A DNA stretch of 64,000 nt from Vreelandella zhaodongensis (GTDB taxonomy: Bacteria > Pseudomonadota > Gammaproteobacteria > Pseudomonadales > Halomonadaceae). Position numbers and translations under genes: made by a program. The notes beneath the pieces are model-generated. The model saw nothing but the letters and a program-made list of their open reading frames with translations, made no database searches and was not told where the DNA came from. Where the stretch lies: assembly GCF_013415115.1 (NCBI RefSeq), contig NZ_JACCDD010000001.1, forward strand, positions 1-64,000, in the 5' to 3' direction. Positions 15,063 through 22,609 of the stretch are shown here, one piece after another (position 1 is the first letter of the stretch; every line of letters begins with the position of its first letter).

Positions 15063-16279
15063 GTGATTTCCATCAAAATGGTGTCATTACTGATTTCCAC
15101 AACTTAACGCGTCGACCGGTTGAAGCGCTTGAACAAGAGCTTTGCCAGTTTTCCAAGCGTCGCCCGATGGGACTGATTTTACCCTCTCTTTTTTCTGAAC
15201 TTGAAGGGCCTGCACTGTCTGCGATTGTTGATGAGTTAGTCAAAGTACCCTATCTCAATGAGATTGTGATTGGCCTAGACCGAGCCGATCGAGACCAATT
15301 TTTATATGCACGGGAGTTCTTTTCACGCCTGCCTCAGCACACACGAATCCTATGGAATGATGGTCCGCGTTTAAGAGCGTTAGATCAGGAGTTGGAGAGC
15401 CATGGTTTAGGCGCGTTAGAGCCGGGTAAAGGAAGAAATGTTTGGTATTGTGCGGGCTATGTACTCAGTTCAGGGCGCTCGACGGTGGTTGGTTTGCATG
15501 ACTGCGATATCCTTACCTATGACCGCAGTTTATTAGCGCGCTTGATGTATCCCGTTACGCATCCCCGTTTCAATTACAGTTTCTGTAAAGGGTACTATCC
15601 ACGTATTGCCGAGGGTAAGCTAAATGGCCGTGTCTCCAGGCTAATGGTGACACCGCTGCTACGTGCCTTAAAGACCGTCTGTGGCCCGCTGCCTTATCTA
15701 GATTACTTAGACAGCTTTCGCTACCCCTTATCCGGTGAATTCGCCATGCGCAGTGATGTGCTGGAAGGCATACGCATTCCAGCCGATTGGGGATTAGAAA
15801 TCGGTGTATTGTCAGAATTGCAGCGTAATTACTCCCTCCGTCAGTTGTGCCAGGTAGATATTGCCGATACCTACGACCATAAGCACCAGCCCGTTAGCGA
15901 AGAAGATGCCAACAGTGGCTTGAACCGAATGAGCTTGGATATCGCCAAGGCGTTATATCGTAAATTGGCTACTCAGGGGGTTAGCTTTAGCAGTGAGGAC
16001 TTCCGTACGCTGAAAGCGACCTACTATCGTTTCGCCTTAGATCTCATTGAAGCCTACGATCACGACGCGACAATGAACGGGCTAAGTTTAGACCGTCACT
16101 GCGAAGAGCAGGCGGTGGAATTATTTGCCAGTAACTTGCTTGAAGCGGGCAACCTGTTTTTAGACAACCCCCGCGAGCGCCCGTTTATTCCAAGCTGGAA
16201 TCGCGTCCAGGCTGCCGTGCCAGATGTGCTGGCTCGTATGCACGAAGCAGTCGAGCTGGATAATCAAGGGAAGGTATAG
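15059..16279 (+). CDS. gpgS: Glycosyltransferase, probable glucosyl-3-phosphoglycerate synthase
   Basis: The protein has 406 residues with a GT-A-type N-terminal fold. A beta strand with LILPSL comes first, then EIVIGLDRADRDQF. A metal-binding HDCDI motif stands in place of DxD (about 147-151). Acceptor-side segments include YPLSGEFAMRSDV and ADWGLEIGVL. This layout is that of GT81 glucosyl-3-phosphoglycerate synthases (NDP-glucose plus 3-phosphoglycerate), the first step to the compatible solute glucosylglycerate. It lies directly after the matching phosphatase and downstream of a sigma-54 promoter. Mannosyl-3-phosphoglycerate synthase is the main alternative. Confidence 0.72.
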   Translation: MSDFHQNGVITDFHNLTRRPVEALEQELCQFSKRRPMGLILPSLFSELEGPALSAIVDELVKVPYLNEIVIGLDRADRDQFLYAREFFSRLPQHTRILWNDGPRLRALDQELESHGLGALEPGKGRNVWYCAGYVLSSGRSTVVGLHDCDILTYDRSLLARLMYPVTHPRFNYSFCKGYYPRIAEGKLNGRVSRLMVTPLLRALKTVCGPLPYLDYLDSFRYPLSGEFAMRSDVLEGIRIPADWGLEIGVLSELQRNYSLRQLCQVDIADTYDHKHQPVSEEDANSGLNRMSLDIAKALYRKLATQGVSFSSEDFRTLKATYYRFALDLIEAYDHDATMNGLSLDRHCEEQAVELFASNLLEAGNLFLDNPRERPFIPSWNRVQAAVPDVLARMHEAVELDNQGKV

Positions 16280-16289
16280 CATCACCTAA

Positions 16290-16314
16290 AGCACCTCAAA
16301 GAAGGCGAGGTGCT
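16290..16314 (+). terminator. Hairpin after the glycosyltransferase gene
   Basis: A perfect 8-bp inverted repeat (AGCACCTC / GAGGTGCT) with a 9-base loop lies 11 bases after the stop codon. There is no T-run, so it is a weak or factor-dependent terminator at best. Confidence 0.4.
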
Positions 16315-16393
16315 GTCGACTCAGTGCTCCGCTGCTCCAGCAGCAAGCCATCTTGACCATGCTCAAGAAATGGTCTTAAATTCCAAAAAAGTA

Positions 16394-16422
16394 TAAACAT
16401 ATAACATTTTATGGTCTATGAT
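16394..16422 (+). promoter_or_regulatory. Putative sigma-70 promoter of the blh operon
   Basis: TAAACA (16394-16399), a 17-base spacer and TATGAT (16417-16422) give 4/6 and 5/6 consensus matches, 45 bases before the start codon. The spacer is unusually AT-rich (ATATAACATTTTATGG). That would suit an ArsR/BigR-type repressor as known for related operons, but I see no regulator gene nearby. Confidence 0.4.
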
Positions 16423-16466
16423 GGGCGCTAGCAGCATCACTTCTTGCCATTCGCCGGAGGCATAGA

Positions 16467-17333
16467 ATGCAACGCCCAATTGTCACTCACTTTTTTGATG
16501 AGCCAACCAATACCTTTAGCTATGTAGTTCAGGATTCCGAGAGTAACGCCTGCGCTATTATCGATTCTGTGCTGGATTTTGATTATGCAGCAGGGCGTAC
16601 AGATGTTCGCTCGGCTGATGAGATCATCGCCTTTATTCGCGACAGCCAACTTGAGGTGATCTGGATTCTAGAAACTCATGTCCACGCTGATCACCTCTCT
16701 GCGGCACCCTATTTGCACCAAACGCTAGGTGGAAAAACGGGGATTGGCGCGCATATTGTCGACGTGCAGGAAATTTTTGGTAAAGCATTTAATGCGGGCA
16801 CTGAGTTTGCTCGGGATGGCAGCCAATTTGATGCCCTGTTTAGCGAAGGTGATACCTTTACCATTGGTAATCTTCAGGGACATGTTCTTCATACGCCAGG
16901 CCATACGCCTGCCTGCCTTACTTATGTGATAGGCGACGCCGCCTTCGTTGGTGACACGTTGTTTATGCCGGATTACGGCACCGCACGCTGTGATTTCCCC
17001 GGTGGGGATGCCCGAACGCTGTATCGCTCTATTCAAAAAGTTCTGGCGCTGCCGACGCAAACACGGCTGTTTTTGTGCCACGACTATAAAGCACCTGAGC
17101 GTGACGCCTATCAGCACGAAACCAGTGTTGAGGAACAGCGGCAAGCCAACATCCATGTGCATGAGGGCATTAGCGAAGATGCGTTCGTGAAAATGCGCAC
17201 CGAGCGCGATGCTACACTCGGTATGCCAAAACTCATTATTCCTTCGGTTCAGGTCAATATGCGCGCAGGTGACATGCCGCCCGCTGAAGACAATGGCGTT
17301 GTCTACCTGAAAGTTCCCATCAATCGCTTTTAA
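16467..17333 (+). CDS. Blh-type metallo-beta-lactamase-fold persulfide dioxygenase
   Basis: The protein has 288 residues. The metal-binding motif is THVHADH (His71, His73, Asp75, His76), with a further His in TPGHTP and Asp in VGDTLF. The family is that of beta-lactamase-like hydrolase (Blh) and ETHE1 persulfide dioxygenases, which oxidise glutathione persulfide to sulfite. In Xylella and Agrobacterium, blh is followed by half-size YeeE transporters under BigR control, and the same order is seen here. GGAGG stands 7 bases before the start. It acts in cytosolic sulfide detoxification, by family inference. Confidence 0.88.
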   Translation: MQRPIVTHFFDEPTNTFSYVVQDSESNACAIIDSVLDFDYAAGRTDVRSADEIIAFIRDSQLEVIWILETHVHADHLSAAPYLHQTLGGKTGIGAHIVDVQEIFGKAFNAGTEFARDGSQFDALFSEGDTFTIGNLQGHVLHTPGHTPACLTYVIGDAAFVGDTLFMPDYGTARCDFPGGDARTLYRSIQKVLALPTQTRLFLCHDYKAPERDAYQHETSVEEQRQANIHVHEGISEDAFVKMRTERDATLGMPKLIIPSVQVNMRAGDMPPAEDNGVVYLKVPINRF

Positions 17334-17354
17334 CGCGTTTTTAAGGAGTAATCC

Positions 17355-17816
17355 GTGGACTGGATGGTAAGCCTGCAAGGGCTCGTTGGTGGTGTGCTTA
17401 TTGGGCTATCGGCCGTGTGGTTGATGGGGGCGATGGGACGCATTGCTGGCATTAGCGGCATTATTGGAAACTTAATCACCCAGCGACCCAAAGGTGACAG
17501 CGCCTGGCGAGTCGCTTTTTTAGCGGGACTGGTGAGTGGCCCATTACTGATAATAGCTGTCGGCGGGGGGCTGGGTAATGTTGCCGATGCTCCTGGTGCT
17601 GTGATCGGTGCGCCAGCGGGTGGTGTGCCGTTGATGTTGCTAGCCGGGTTGTTGGTGGGTGTAGGAACAGGTCTTGGCAGTGGCTGCACCAGCGGTCATG
17701 GCGTATGTGGCTTGGCGCGCTTGTCAGCTCGCTCGATGGCGGCAACAGGCGTGTTTCTAATCGTCGCGATTGCCACTGTGTATGTGATGCGCCATGTCAT
17801 TGGGGGTGGTGTATGA
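17355..17816 (+). CDS. Half-size YeeE/YedE-family sulfur transporter, N-terminal-type subunit
   Basis: The protein has 153 residues with four hydrophobic helices and the family signature SGCTSGHGVCGLARLS, whose cysteines are implicated in thiosulfate passage in YeeE. The GTG start at 17355 is supported by AAGGAG seven bases upstream. It resembles the first of the two half-size proteins (PmpA-like) that follow blh in BigR-type operons, and corresponds to one half of full-length YeeE. The stop overlaps the next start (ATGA). Confidence 0.88.
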   Translation: MDWMVSLQGLVGGVLIGLSAVWLMGAMGRIAGISGIIGNLITQRPKGDSAWRVAFLAGLVSGPLLIIAVGGGLGNVADAPGAVIGAPAGGVPLMLLAGLLVGVGTGLGSGCTSGHGVCGLARLSARSMAATGVFLIVAIATVYVMRHVIGGGV

Positions 17817-18250
17817 GTCTAAAAAGTATGAGTGGCGTTGGTGTCAAGACGGCCGCTGGATACATAGCCGGGCTACTGTTTGGCTTGGGGCTTGCGATTT
17901 CAGGTATGACAGATCCTGCTCGGGTGCTTGGGTTCTTAGATATTGCAGGCGCATGGGACCCTACCTTGATGTTTGTGCTAGGAGGAGCGGTCGTCACTAC
18001 CTTTATTGGCTTTCGTCTGGTGTTCGCCCGTGGGAAGCCTTTGTTTGCCGGTGGATTTCAGCTGCCAAGCAAGCAGGAGCTGGATGCTAAGCTACTAGGT
18101 GGTGCGGCGTTATTTGGGATTGGCTGGGGTCTTTCTGGCTATTGTCCAGGACCTGCTATTGCCTCGGTGGGTGGGCTGACAATGCCATTATTCGCCATGT
18201 TAGTCGCTATGGGGGCTGGCTGGTTTTTAGCGAGAGAACTCAGCCCTTAA
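17813..18250 (+). CDS. Half-size YeeE/YedE-family sulfur transporter, second subunit
   Basis: The protein is 145 residues from ATG 17813, which overlaps the previous stop codon. The frame is open further upstream, but that would overlap the preceding gene. It contains hydrophobic helices, an SGMTDPARVLGFLD segment typical of the family and the second cysteine signature GLSGYCPGPA. It probably pairs with the preceding protein to rebuild a YeeE-like pore for thiosulfate or sulfite. The direction of transport cannot be told from sequence. Confidence 0.88.
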   Translation: MSLKSMSGVGVKTAAGYIAGLLFGLGLAISGMTDPARVLGFLDIAGAWDPTLMFVLGGAVVTTFIGFRLVFARGKPLFAGGFQLPSKQELDAKLLGGAALFGIGWGLSGYCPGPAIASVGGLTMPLFAMLVAMGAGWFLARELSP

Positions 18251-18306
18251 CCCATGCAAGCTGCTCCCACTTTGAGCACCTGTCTGAAGTGTAGACGAAA
18301 AACAAC

Positions 18307-18338
18307 CCACCAGGGTGCCGTTTCAGTCACCCTGGTGG
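18307..18338. terminator. Bidirectional terminator between convergent genes
   Basis: A perfect 11-bp stem (CCACCAGGGTG / CACCCTGGTGG) with a 10-base loop lies midway between the convergent YeeE and dsbG genes. An A-run (18298-18305) on the left gives a U-run for leftward transcripts of dsbG. Confidence 0.75.
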
Positions 18339-18346
18339 CGTTCGGT

Positions 18347-19126
18347 TTAAGGCGCTTCGCCGCCCATCATTTCAATCAACCGTTGCTCGGTGGGTAACCC
18401 CTGAATACGGTCGATACGCAAATGACCGTCATCGGTTTCACGTTGAAAGGCGCTAGTGGGGGTAGCATACAAGCCGAGTTCTTCAAATAGCTGATTGTTG
18501 GTGTATACCTGCTCTTCAATATCTCTGGGTTGGGCGCTGGCTTCGACCGACTCTCCCTCGCTGTGTCGATGCAGGGCGCTAGCTGGGTCATCTGCGCCTA
18601 AGATAGTCGCCGCAAGGGCCGGGCTGTTAGGCGCTAAGATGCCCACCATAATATGCCGGAGCTGAACATCGCCTGCGTCGACCCAAGGGCGCGTCTGTTG
18701 CCACAGCTGGCGGCAGTAAGGGCAGTTGCCATCAGTAAATGTATAAATAACTCTAGGCGCATCAGCGTCGCCGTCCTGAATCCAGTGACTCTCTTCAAGT
18801 GATTGCCATGTCTGCGCTTCCAACGGCACCCGTACATGCTCATCCAAATGTGCTTCCGTCAGATCGTTACCCTGGCTGTCCATTAACGTACCGACAATGG
18901 CATGCTCGCCATCGGGCGTTAAATAAATGGCCATATCTTGTCCTTGCACACTGGCACCATAGCCACGGATCCCCTCCGGCGTCTCAAATTGGCCGTGAAT
19001 CGTTAATCCTTGATTGGCCAGCGCTTGAACAGGTGCGGGGAGTTCATCAGCAACGCTTGTGGCAGCAGAAGCAATAGTGGTGAGTAGTAACAGGCTACTG
19101 AGTCGGGTTAAAGAGAAGTGATGCAT
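18347..19126 (-). CDS. dsbG: Periplasmic disulfide isomerase/chaperone, DsbG type
   Basis: The protein is 259 residues from ATG 19126, which is preceded by AAGGA at 8 bases. A longer frame reaching 19240 overlaps the upstream gene and is not used. A signal peptide ends near SVADE. An N-terminal dimerisation domain (about 30-95) and a thioredoxin-like domain with the active site CPYC (NCPYCRQLW) follow. The cis-Pro loop is in ATPTSAF. DsbC/DsbG proteins isomerise disulfides or reduce sulfenic acids in the periplasm. The TlpA-like gene is just upstream on the same strand and could supply electrons. Confidence 0.88.
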   Translation of the reverse strand: MHHFSLTRLSSLLLLTTIASAATSVADELPAPVQALANQGLTIHGQFETPEGIRGYGASVQGQDMAIYLTPDGEHAIVGTLMDSQGNDLTEAHLDEHVRVPLEAQTWQSLEESHWIQDGDADAPRVIYTFTDGNCPYCRQLWQQTRPWVDAGDVQLRHIMVGILAPNSPALAATILGADDPASALHRHSEGESVEASAQPRDIEEQVYTNNQLFEELGLYATPTSAFQRETDDGHLRIDRIQGLPTEQRLIEMMGGEAP

Positions 19127-19187
19127 GTTTATGTCCTTATAAATGGATGGGAGAGAGCAAAACCAACACCAAAGCAGACGGATGATA

Positions 19188-20003
19188 TCAACGCAAACGT
19201 TCCAAACCTTGCTGAAGCGTTGCACGCGAAAGCTCGCCAAAGTGGGTACTGACGAGCTTGCCTTCTGCGTTGTAGTAAAGAGTTGTCGGCATCGCGTGAG
19301 CCCCTGTTGCCTGGCCTAGTGCATTACGAGGGTCGAGCCAGACATTTTCTAATGAAAGCGCCTGCTGATCCATAAAGGTTTCAATGTGCTGGGCACTTTC
19401 GCCTTGATTGACGAACACGAATGTTATGTCTTTTTCAGCTTGTTGGGCATCCTCAAACACCGGCATTTCACGAATGCAGGGCGGACACCAGCTTGCCCAG
19501 AGATTAACAACCATAGGCTGTTGCTGCTGTTTGGAAAGTTGAGGCAGGCTAATGGGGTTACCACTCCGGTCTGCGAGTGTTATGTCTGGGAGAGGACGTG
19601 CCTGCTGTTCAATGAATGCAGCGCTGCCAGCGACCAGCCCCCAAGTGAGGCCACCCACCAGCAATGCACCGCTGAGGGGGATTCGTTGGCGCGGAGCTCG
19701 CCACAGCGCCCAGATAGCATAGCCGAGTCCCACTGTGATACCGCCGACAATATCAAACCCACCATCACGAATATCCAAGCGATCAACAATACCGTCGTAC
19801 GCCCCCCAGTAGCGCACCACAAACACCGCGCGAGCGGCGATAAAAGCGACGAAAAGTACGGTAAATAGCGTGTCGCTCACCGCGACATGGTGCCGCCTCC
19901 CCAGCAATGCCCCCGTGAGAAGTGCCAACAAAAAAGCCAGTCCTATCACCAGCTGGTGAAGGCTGAACCCCATGGGGCCAAGCGCAATACTTTGCTGCAG
20001 CAT
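19188..20003 (-). CDS. Membrane protein fusing an Lgt-like segment to a TlpA-type thioredoxin
   Basis: The protein has 271 residues. The first about 130 are hydrophobic, with four or so helices, and begin IALGPMGFSLHQLVIG, like the N-terminus of prolipoprotein diacylglyceryl transferase. The Lgt catalytic motifs are absent. The C-terminal part is a thioredoxin of the TlpA/ResA class with active site WCPPC (Cys163, Cys166) and a cis-Pro in AMPTTLY. The thioredoxin domain is expected in the periplasm. The gene lies 61 bases upstream of dsbG on the same strand, which suggests a reductant relay. It is distinct from the genuine lgt at 60.1 kb. Confidence 0.82.
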   Translation of the reverse strand: MLQQSIALGPMGFSLHQLVIGLAFLLALLTGALLGRRHHVAVSDTLFTVLFVAFIAARAVFVVRYWGAYDGIVDRLDIRDGGFDIVGGITVGLGYAIWALWRAPRQRIPLSGALLVGGLTWGLVAGSAAFIEQQARPLPDITLADRSGNPISLPQLSKQQQQPMVVNLWASWCPPCIREMPVFEDAQQAEKDITFVFVNQGESAQHIETFMDQQALSLENVWLDPRNALGQATGAHAMPTTLYYNAEGKLVSTHFGELSRATLQQGLERLR

Positions 20004-20106
20004 AATCAGTCACAATCCCTATTATCGATTCATGCCACAGTGTGTCATTACTGGATTATTTGGCGATTATGTTTTGCCATCCTGAGACGTTATGCCGCAA
20101 TTGAAC

Positions 20107-21876
20107 TCACGCTTCAGCCACCATCCATCTGACAGCGTAGGGTGGCAGTGCTGTTTCTTGTTCAGCATTCTGAGGGGCAAGAGCGTGCCAATCATGTTGG
20201 CTGAGCACCTGTTCAACCGCATTTCCAACGTTGCTAAGTGGCAGCAGTGTATCGGTAACGTTAAACAGCGCTAATAAGCGGCGGCCATTGCTAAGTGGAC
20301 CTCGCTCAATGGCTAATAATTCCGGTGGCGTAGGCAGGGCATGCTGTGGGGCATTCGGGTGGAAGCAGGGCTCGGTACGACGTAGATCTAACAAACGGCT
20401 GAGCGCATGGAAAACATCATGGGTTGGCGTCGATGGGCTTTCAAGCAGTAACGCGAGTTCATCGCGCTGCCAACGGCGGCGGTTGATAGAGCGCAAGCGA
20501 CCGCTGCGCTCCACACCTTCTACATCGTTAAGTGTGCCTGTCAGCGTGTGAATATAGAGGGCTGGAATACCTTGCAGGGTCAGCATAATGGCCTGACTGC
20601 ACAGGAAGCGGGCAATTTGCCAAGGATCTGGCCCTTTACGCGTACCACGCATGGCCTCGAACCAGGTAATGTTGATTTCATAGGGAGTATCACTGCCATC
20701 AGGATTGCTGCGCATGCTGACAAAGCCACCGAAGCGGTGCATCAGTTCTAGCAGCGCATCTCGCTCATGGTCAGGGAGCAATCCTTCTAAAGGACGCACG
20801 CCGATACCATCATGGCTGGCGGTGAAGTTTAAATAGGTGCAGTGTTTAGGTAGCACTGGCAGGCTGGAAAGCCATGTCTGGAGGGTGGTGGCTTCACCGC
20901 GGGTGAGCGTGTGTAAGAGCAGCGGCGGGAGAGCAAACTGATACACCATGTGGGCTTCGTCAGGGGGACCTTTCGCTATCCGCTCTAGGCCAAAGTAACT
21001 GATATTTTCCGCATGCGGCACATTGGTTTCGGTAATGATCAGCGTGCCTGGTGATACTTCATCTACAATGGCGCGCAGCAAGCGCACGACGGTATGGGTT
21101 TCAGGAAGGTGGATGCACGATGTTCCCAGTCGTTTCCATAAAAACGCCACCGCATCTAAGCGAATAATGCGCATACCTTGCTGGAGATAAAACAGTAATA
21201 TGCCGACAAATTCCAACAGCACATCAGGGTTTTCAAAGTTTAAATCGATCTGATCTTCCGAGAAGGTTGCCCATACGTGGCGAGTGCCTCGTCGCGTAGA
21301 GATTGGCACTAACAGTGGGCTGCTGCGGGGGCGGGTGACCTGGGAGACATCCGTTTCTGGATCAACCTCAATAAAATAATCACGCCCAGGCAGGCTGCCA
21401 GTTAAATAATCCACAAACCACAGTGATTCACGTGACACATGGTTAAGCACTAGATCGGCCATCAGATCATAGTGGTTGGCCAGTTCGCGGATGTGCTCCC
21501 AATCGCCAAGTTCCGGATTAACTTCTCGGTAATGAATGACCGAAAAGCCATCATCGCTACTCCAGGGGAAAAAGGGCAGCACATGCACGCCGCTTATGCG
21601 TTCGCCCAGGTAGTGCATCAGAAAGGCGTTTAGAACGGCAAGGGGAGGCGCATCGTCTGCCACAATAGAGTCACCATAACTGATGACCCACTGATCCTTT
21701 TCGCTCCACATTGGTGCATTGACACTCTCAGTGGCACTGTTTTCTGTGGCAGCTGGCGCCTGTAATGTGGTGCGAAAATGCGCAATATGCTGCCCAAGGC
21801 GGCGCTGCACCTCGCTAGCACGCGGCCCGTAAAGGTGCGATAGGTAGCGATGAACCGTCTGCTCAAAAGGGGGCAT
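20107..21876 (-). CDS. GH13_18 sugar phosphorylase, probable glucosylglycerate phosphorylase
   Basis: The protein has 589 residues and a complete alpha-amylase-fold barrel. The nucleophile Asp is in RLDAVAFLWKR, the acid/base Glu in ITETNVPHAENISYFG and the third acid in TASHDGIGVRP. Subfamily GH13_18 holds sucrose, glucosylglycerol and glucosylglycerate phosphorylases. The TETNVPH form of the acid/base motif looks like the glucosylglycerate enzymes (E. coli YcjM type) rather than sucrose phosphorylase; this is from memory. The nearby gpgP-gpgS genes support glucosylglycerate as substrate. GAGGACTC precedes the start at 21876. The gene stands alone on the minus strand. Confidence 0.78.
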   Translation of the reverse strand: MPPFEQTVHRYLSHLYGPRASEVQRRLGQHIAHFRTTLQAPAATENSATESVNAPMWSEKDQWVISYGDSIVADDAPPLAVLNAFLMHYLGERISGVHVLPFFPWSSDDGFSVIHYREVNPELGDWEHIRELANHYDLMADLVLNHVSRESLWFVDYLTGSLPGRDYFIEVDPETDVSQVTRPRSSPLLVPISTRRGTRHVWATFSEDQIDLNFENPDVLLEFVGILLFYLQQGMRIIRLDAVAFLWKRLGTSCIHLPETHTVVRLLRAIVDEVSPGTLIITETNVPHAENISYFGLERIAKGPPDEAHMVYQFALPPLLLHTLTRGEATTLQTWLSSLPVLPKHCTYLNFTASHDGIGVRPLEGLLPDHERDALLELMHRFGGFVSMRSNPDGSDTPYEINITWFEAMRGTRKGPDPWQIARFLCSQAIMLTLQGIPALYIHTLTGTLNDVEGVERSGRLRSINRRRWQRDELALLLESPSTPTHDVFHALSRLLDLRRTEPCFHPNAPQHALPTPPELLAIERGPLSNGRRLLALFNVTDTLLPLSNVGNAVEQVLSQHDWHALAPQNAEQETALPPYAVRWMVAEA

Positions 21877-22105
21877 AAGTGAGTCCTCTAAAACAACCTA
21901 CGACAAACGCTGCAGCTTGTGTGCCAAATCGTTACAATGCTAGGTTAATGCCGCGTTTAATGAAGCGATTATTTCTGCTTGCAAGCGCGCTGTTACCGCA
22001 TGCTGTTGTAGCGCGTGGCTACTTCGCTGCTAATAATAGTTCACAATATGCTGATATGTGCCGTTATCCGCACTCGCTGCACGTACTGACAACAGGTTGA
22101 CTGCC

Positions 22106-22609
22106 ATGCATTGCCCTTTTTGTGGTGCTAATGATACTCGAGTGACCGACTCGCGGCTGGTAGCCGACGGTGACCAGGTGCGCCGTCGTCGCCAGTGCGC
22201 TAGCTGCCATGAACGCTTCACCACGTATGAAACTGCTGAGCTCATCATGCCAAGAGTTGTAAAGTCGGATGGCTCCCGCGAGACGTTTAATGAGAGCAAG
22301 CTTCGGGCAGGCATGCTGCGTGCGTTGGAAAAACGCCCAGTGAGTGCAGAGGCCATAGAGGCTGCCGTCGAACGTATCCGCCAGTCACTGCGTGCCCGAG
22401 GAGATCGCGAAGTGAACGCCCGCGATATAGGCGAGGCGGTTATGACAGCGCTGAGCAACCTGGATCAGGTCGCCTATATTCGCTTTGCATCGGTCTATCG
22501 TAAGTTTCAGGATTTAGACGAATTTCGCGCTGAGATAGACCGTCTTTCTCAGGATCCTGGCGATCATTCTGCATCAGCCCACAGAGATCCACATCGCGGA
22601 GAGGGTTGA
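22106..22609 (+). CDS. nrdR: Transcriptional repressor NrdR
   Basis: The protein is 167 residues from ATG 22106, which starts the invariant MHCPFC. The zinc ribbon has Cys3, Cys6, Cys31 and Cys34. An ATP-cone domain covers about 49-139. NrdR senses ATP/dATP and represses ribonucleotide reductase genes. The C-terminus has an extra polar tail of about 15 residues. The gene heads the riboflavin operon, as in many proteobacteria. The stop codon overlaps the ribD start by one base. Confidence 0.95.
   Translation: MHCPFCGANDTRVTDSRLVADGDQVRRRRQCASCHERFTTYETAELIMPRVVKSDGSRETFNESKLRAGMLRALEKRPVSAEAIEAAVERIRQSLRARGDREVNARDIGEAVMTALSNLDQVAYIRFASVYRKFQDLDEFRAEIDRLSQDPGDHSASAHRDPHRGEG

Noticed and set aside
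16725-17378. 217-residue minus-strand frame opposite blh
   Set aside because: Shadow of a clear metallo-hydrolase gene.
19188-20003. Second functional Lgt
   Set aside because: Only the N-terminal hydrophobic segment resembles Lgt; the catalytic His/Arg/Asn motifs are absent and replaced by a thioredoxin domain.
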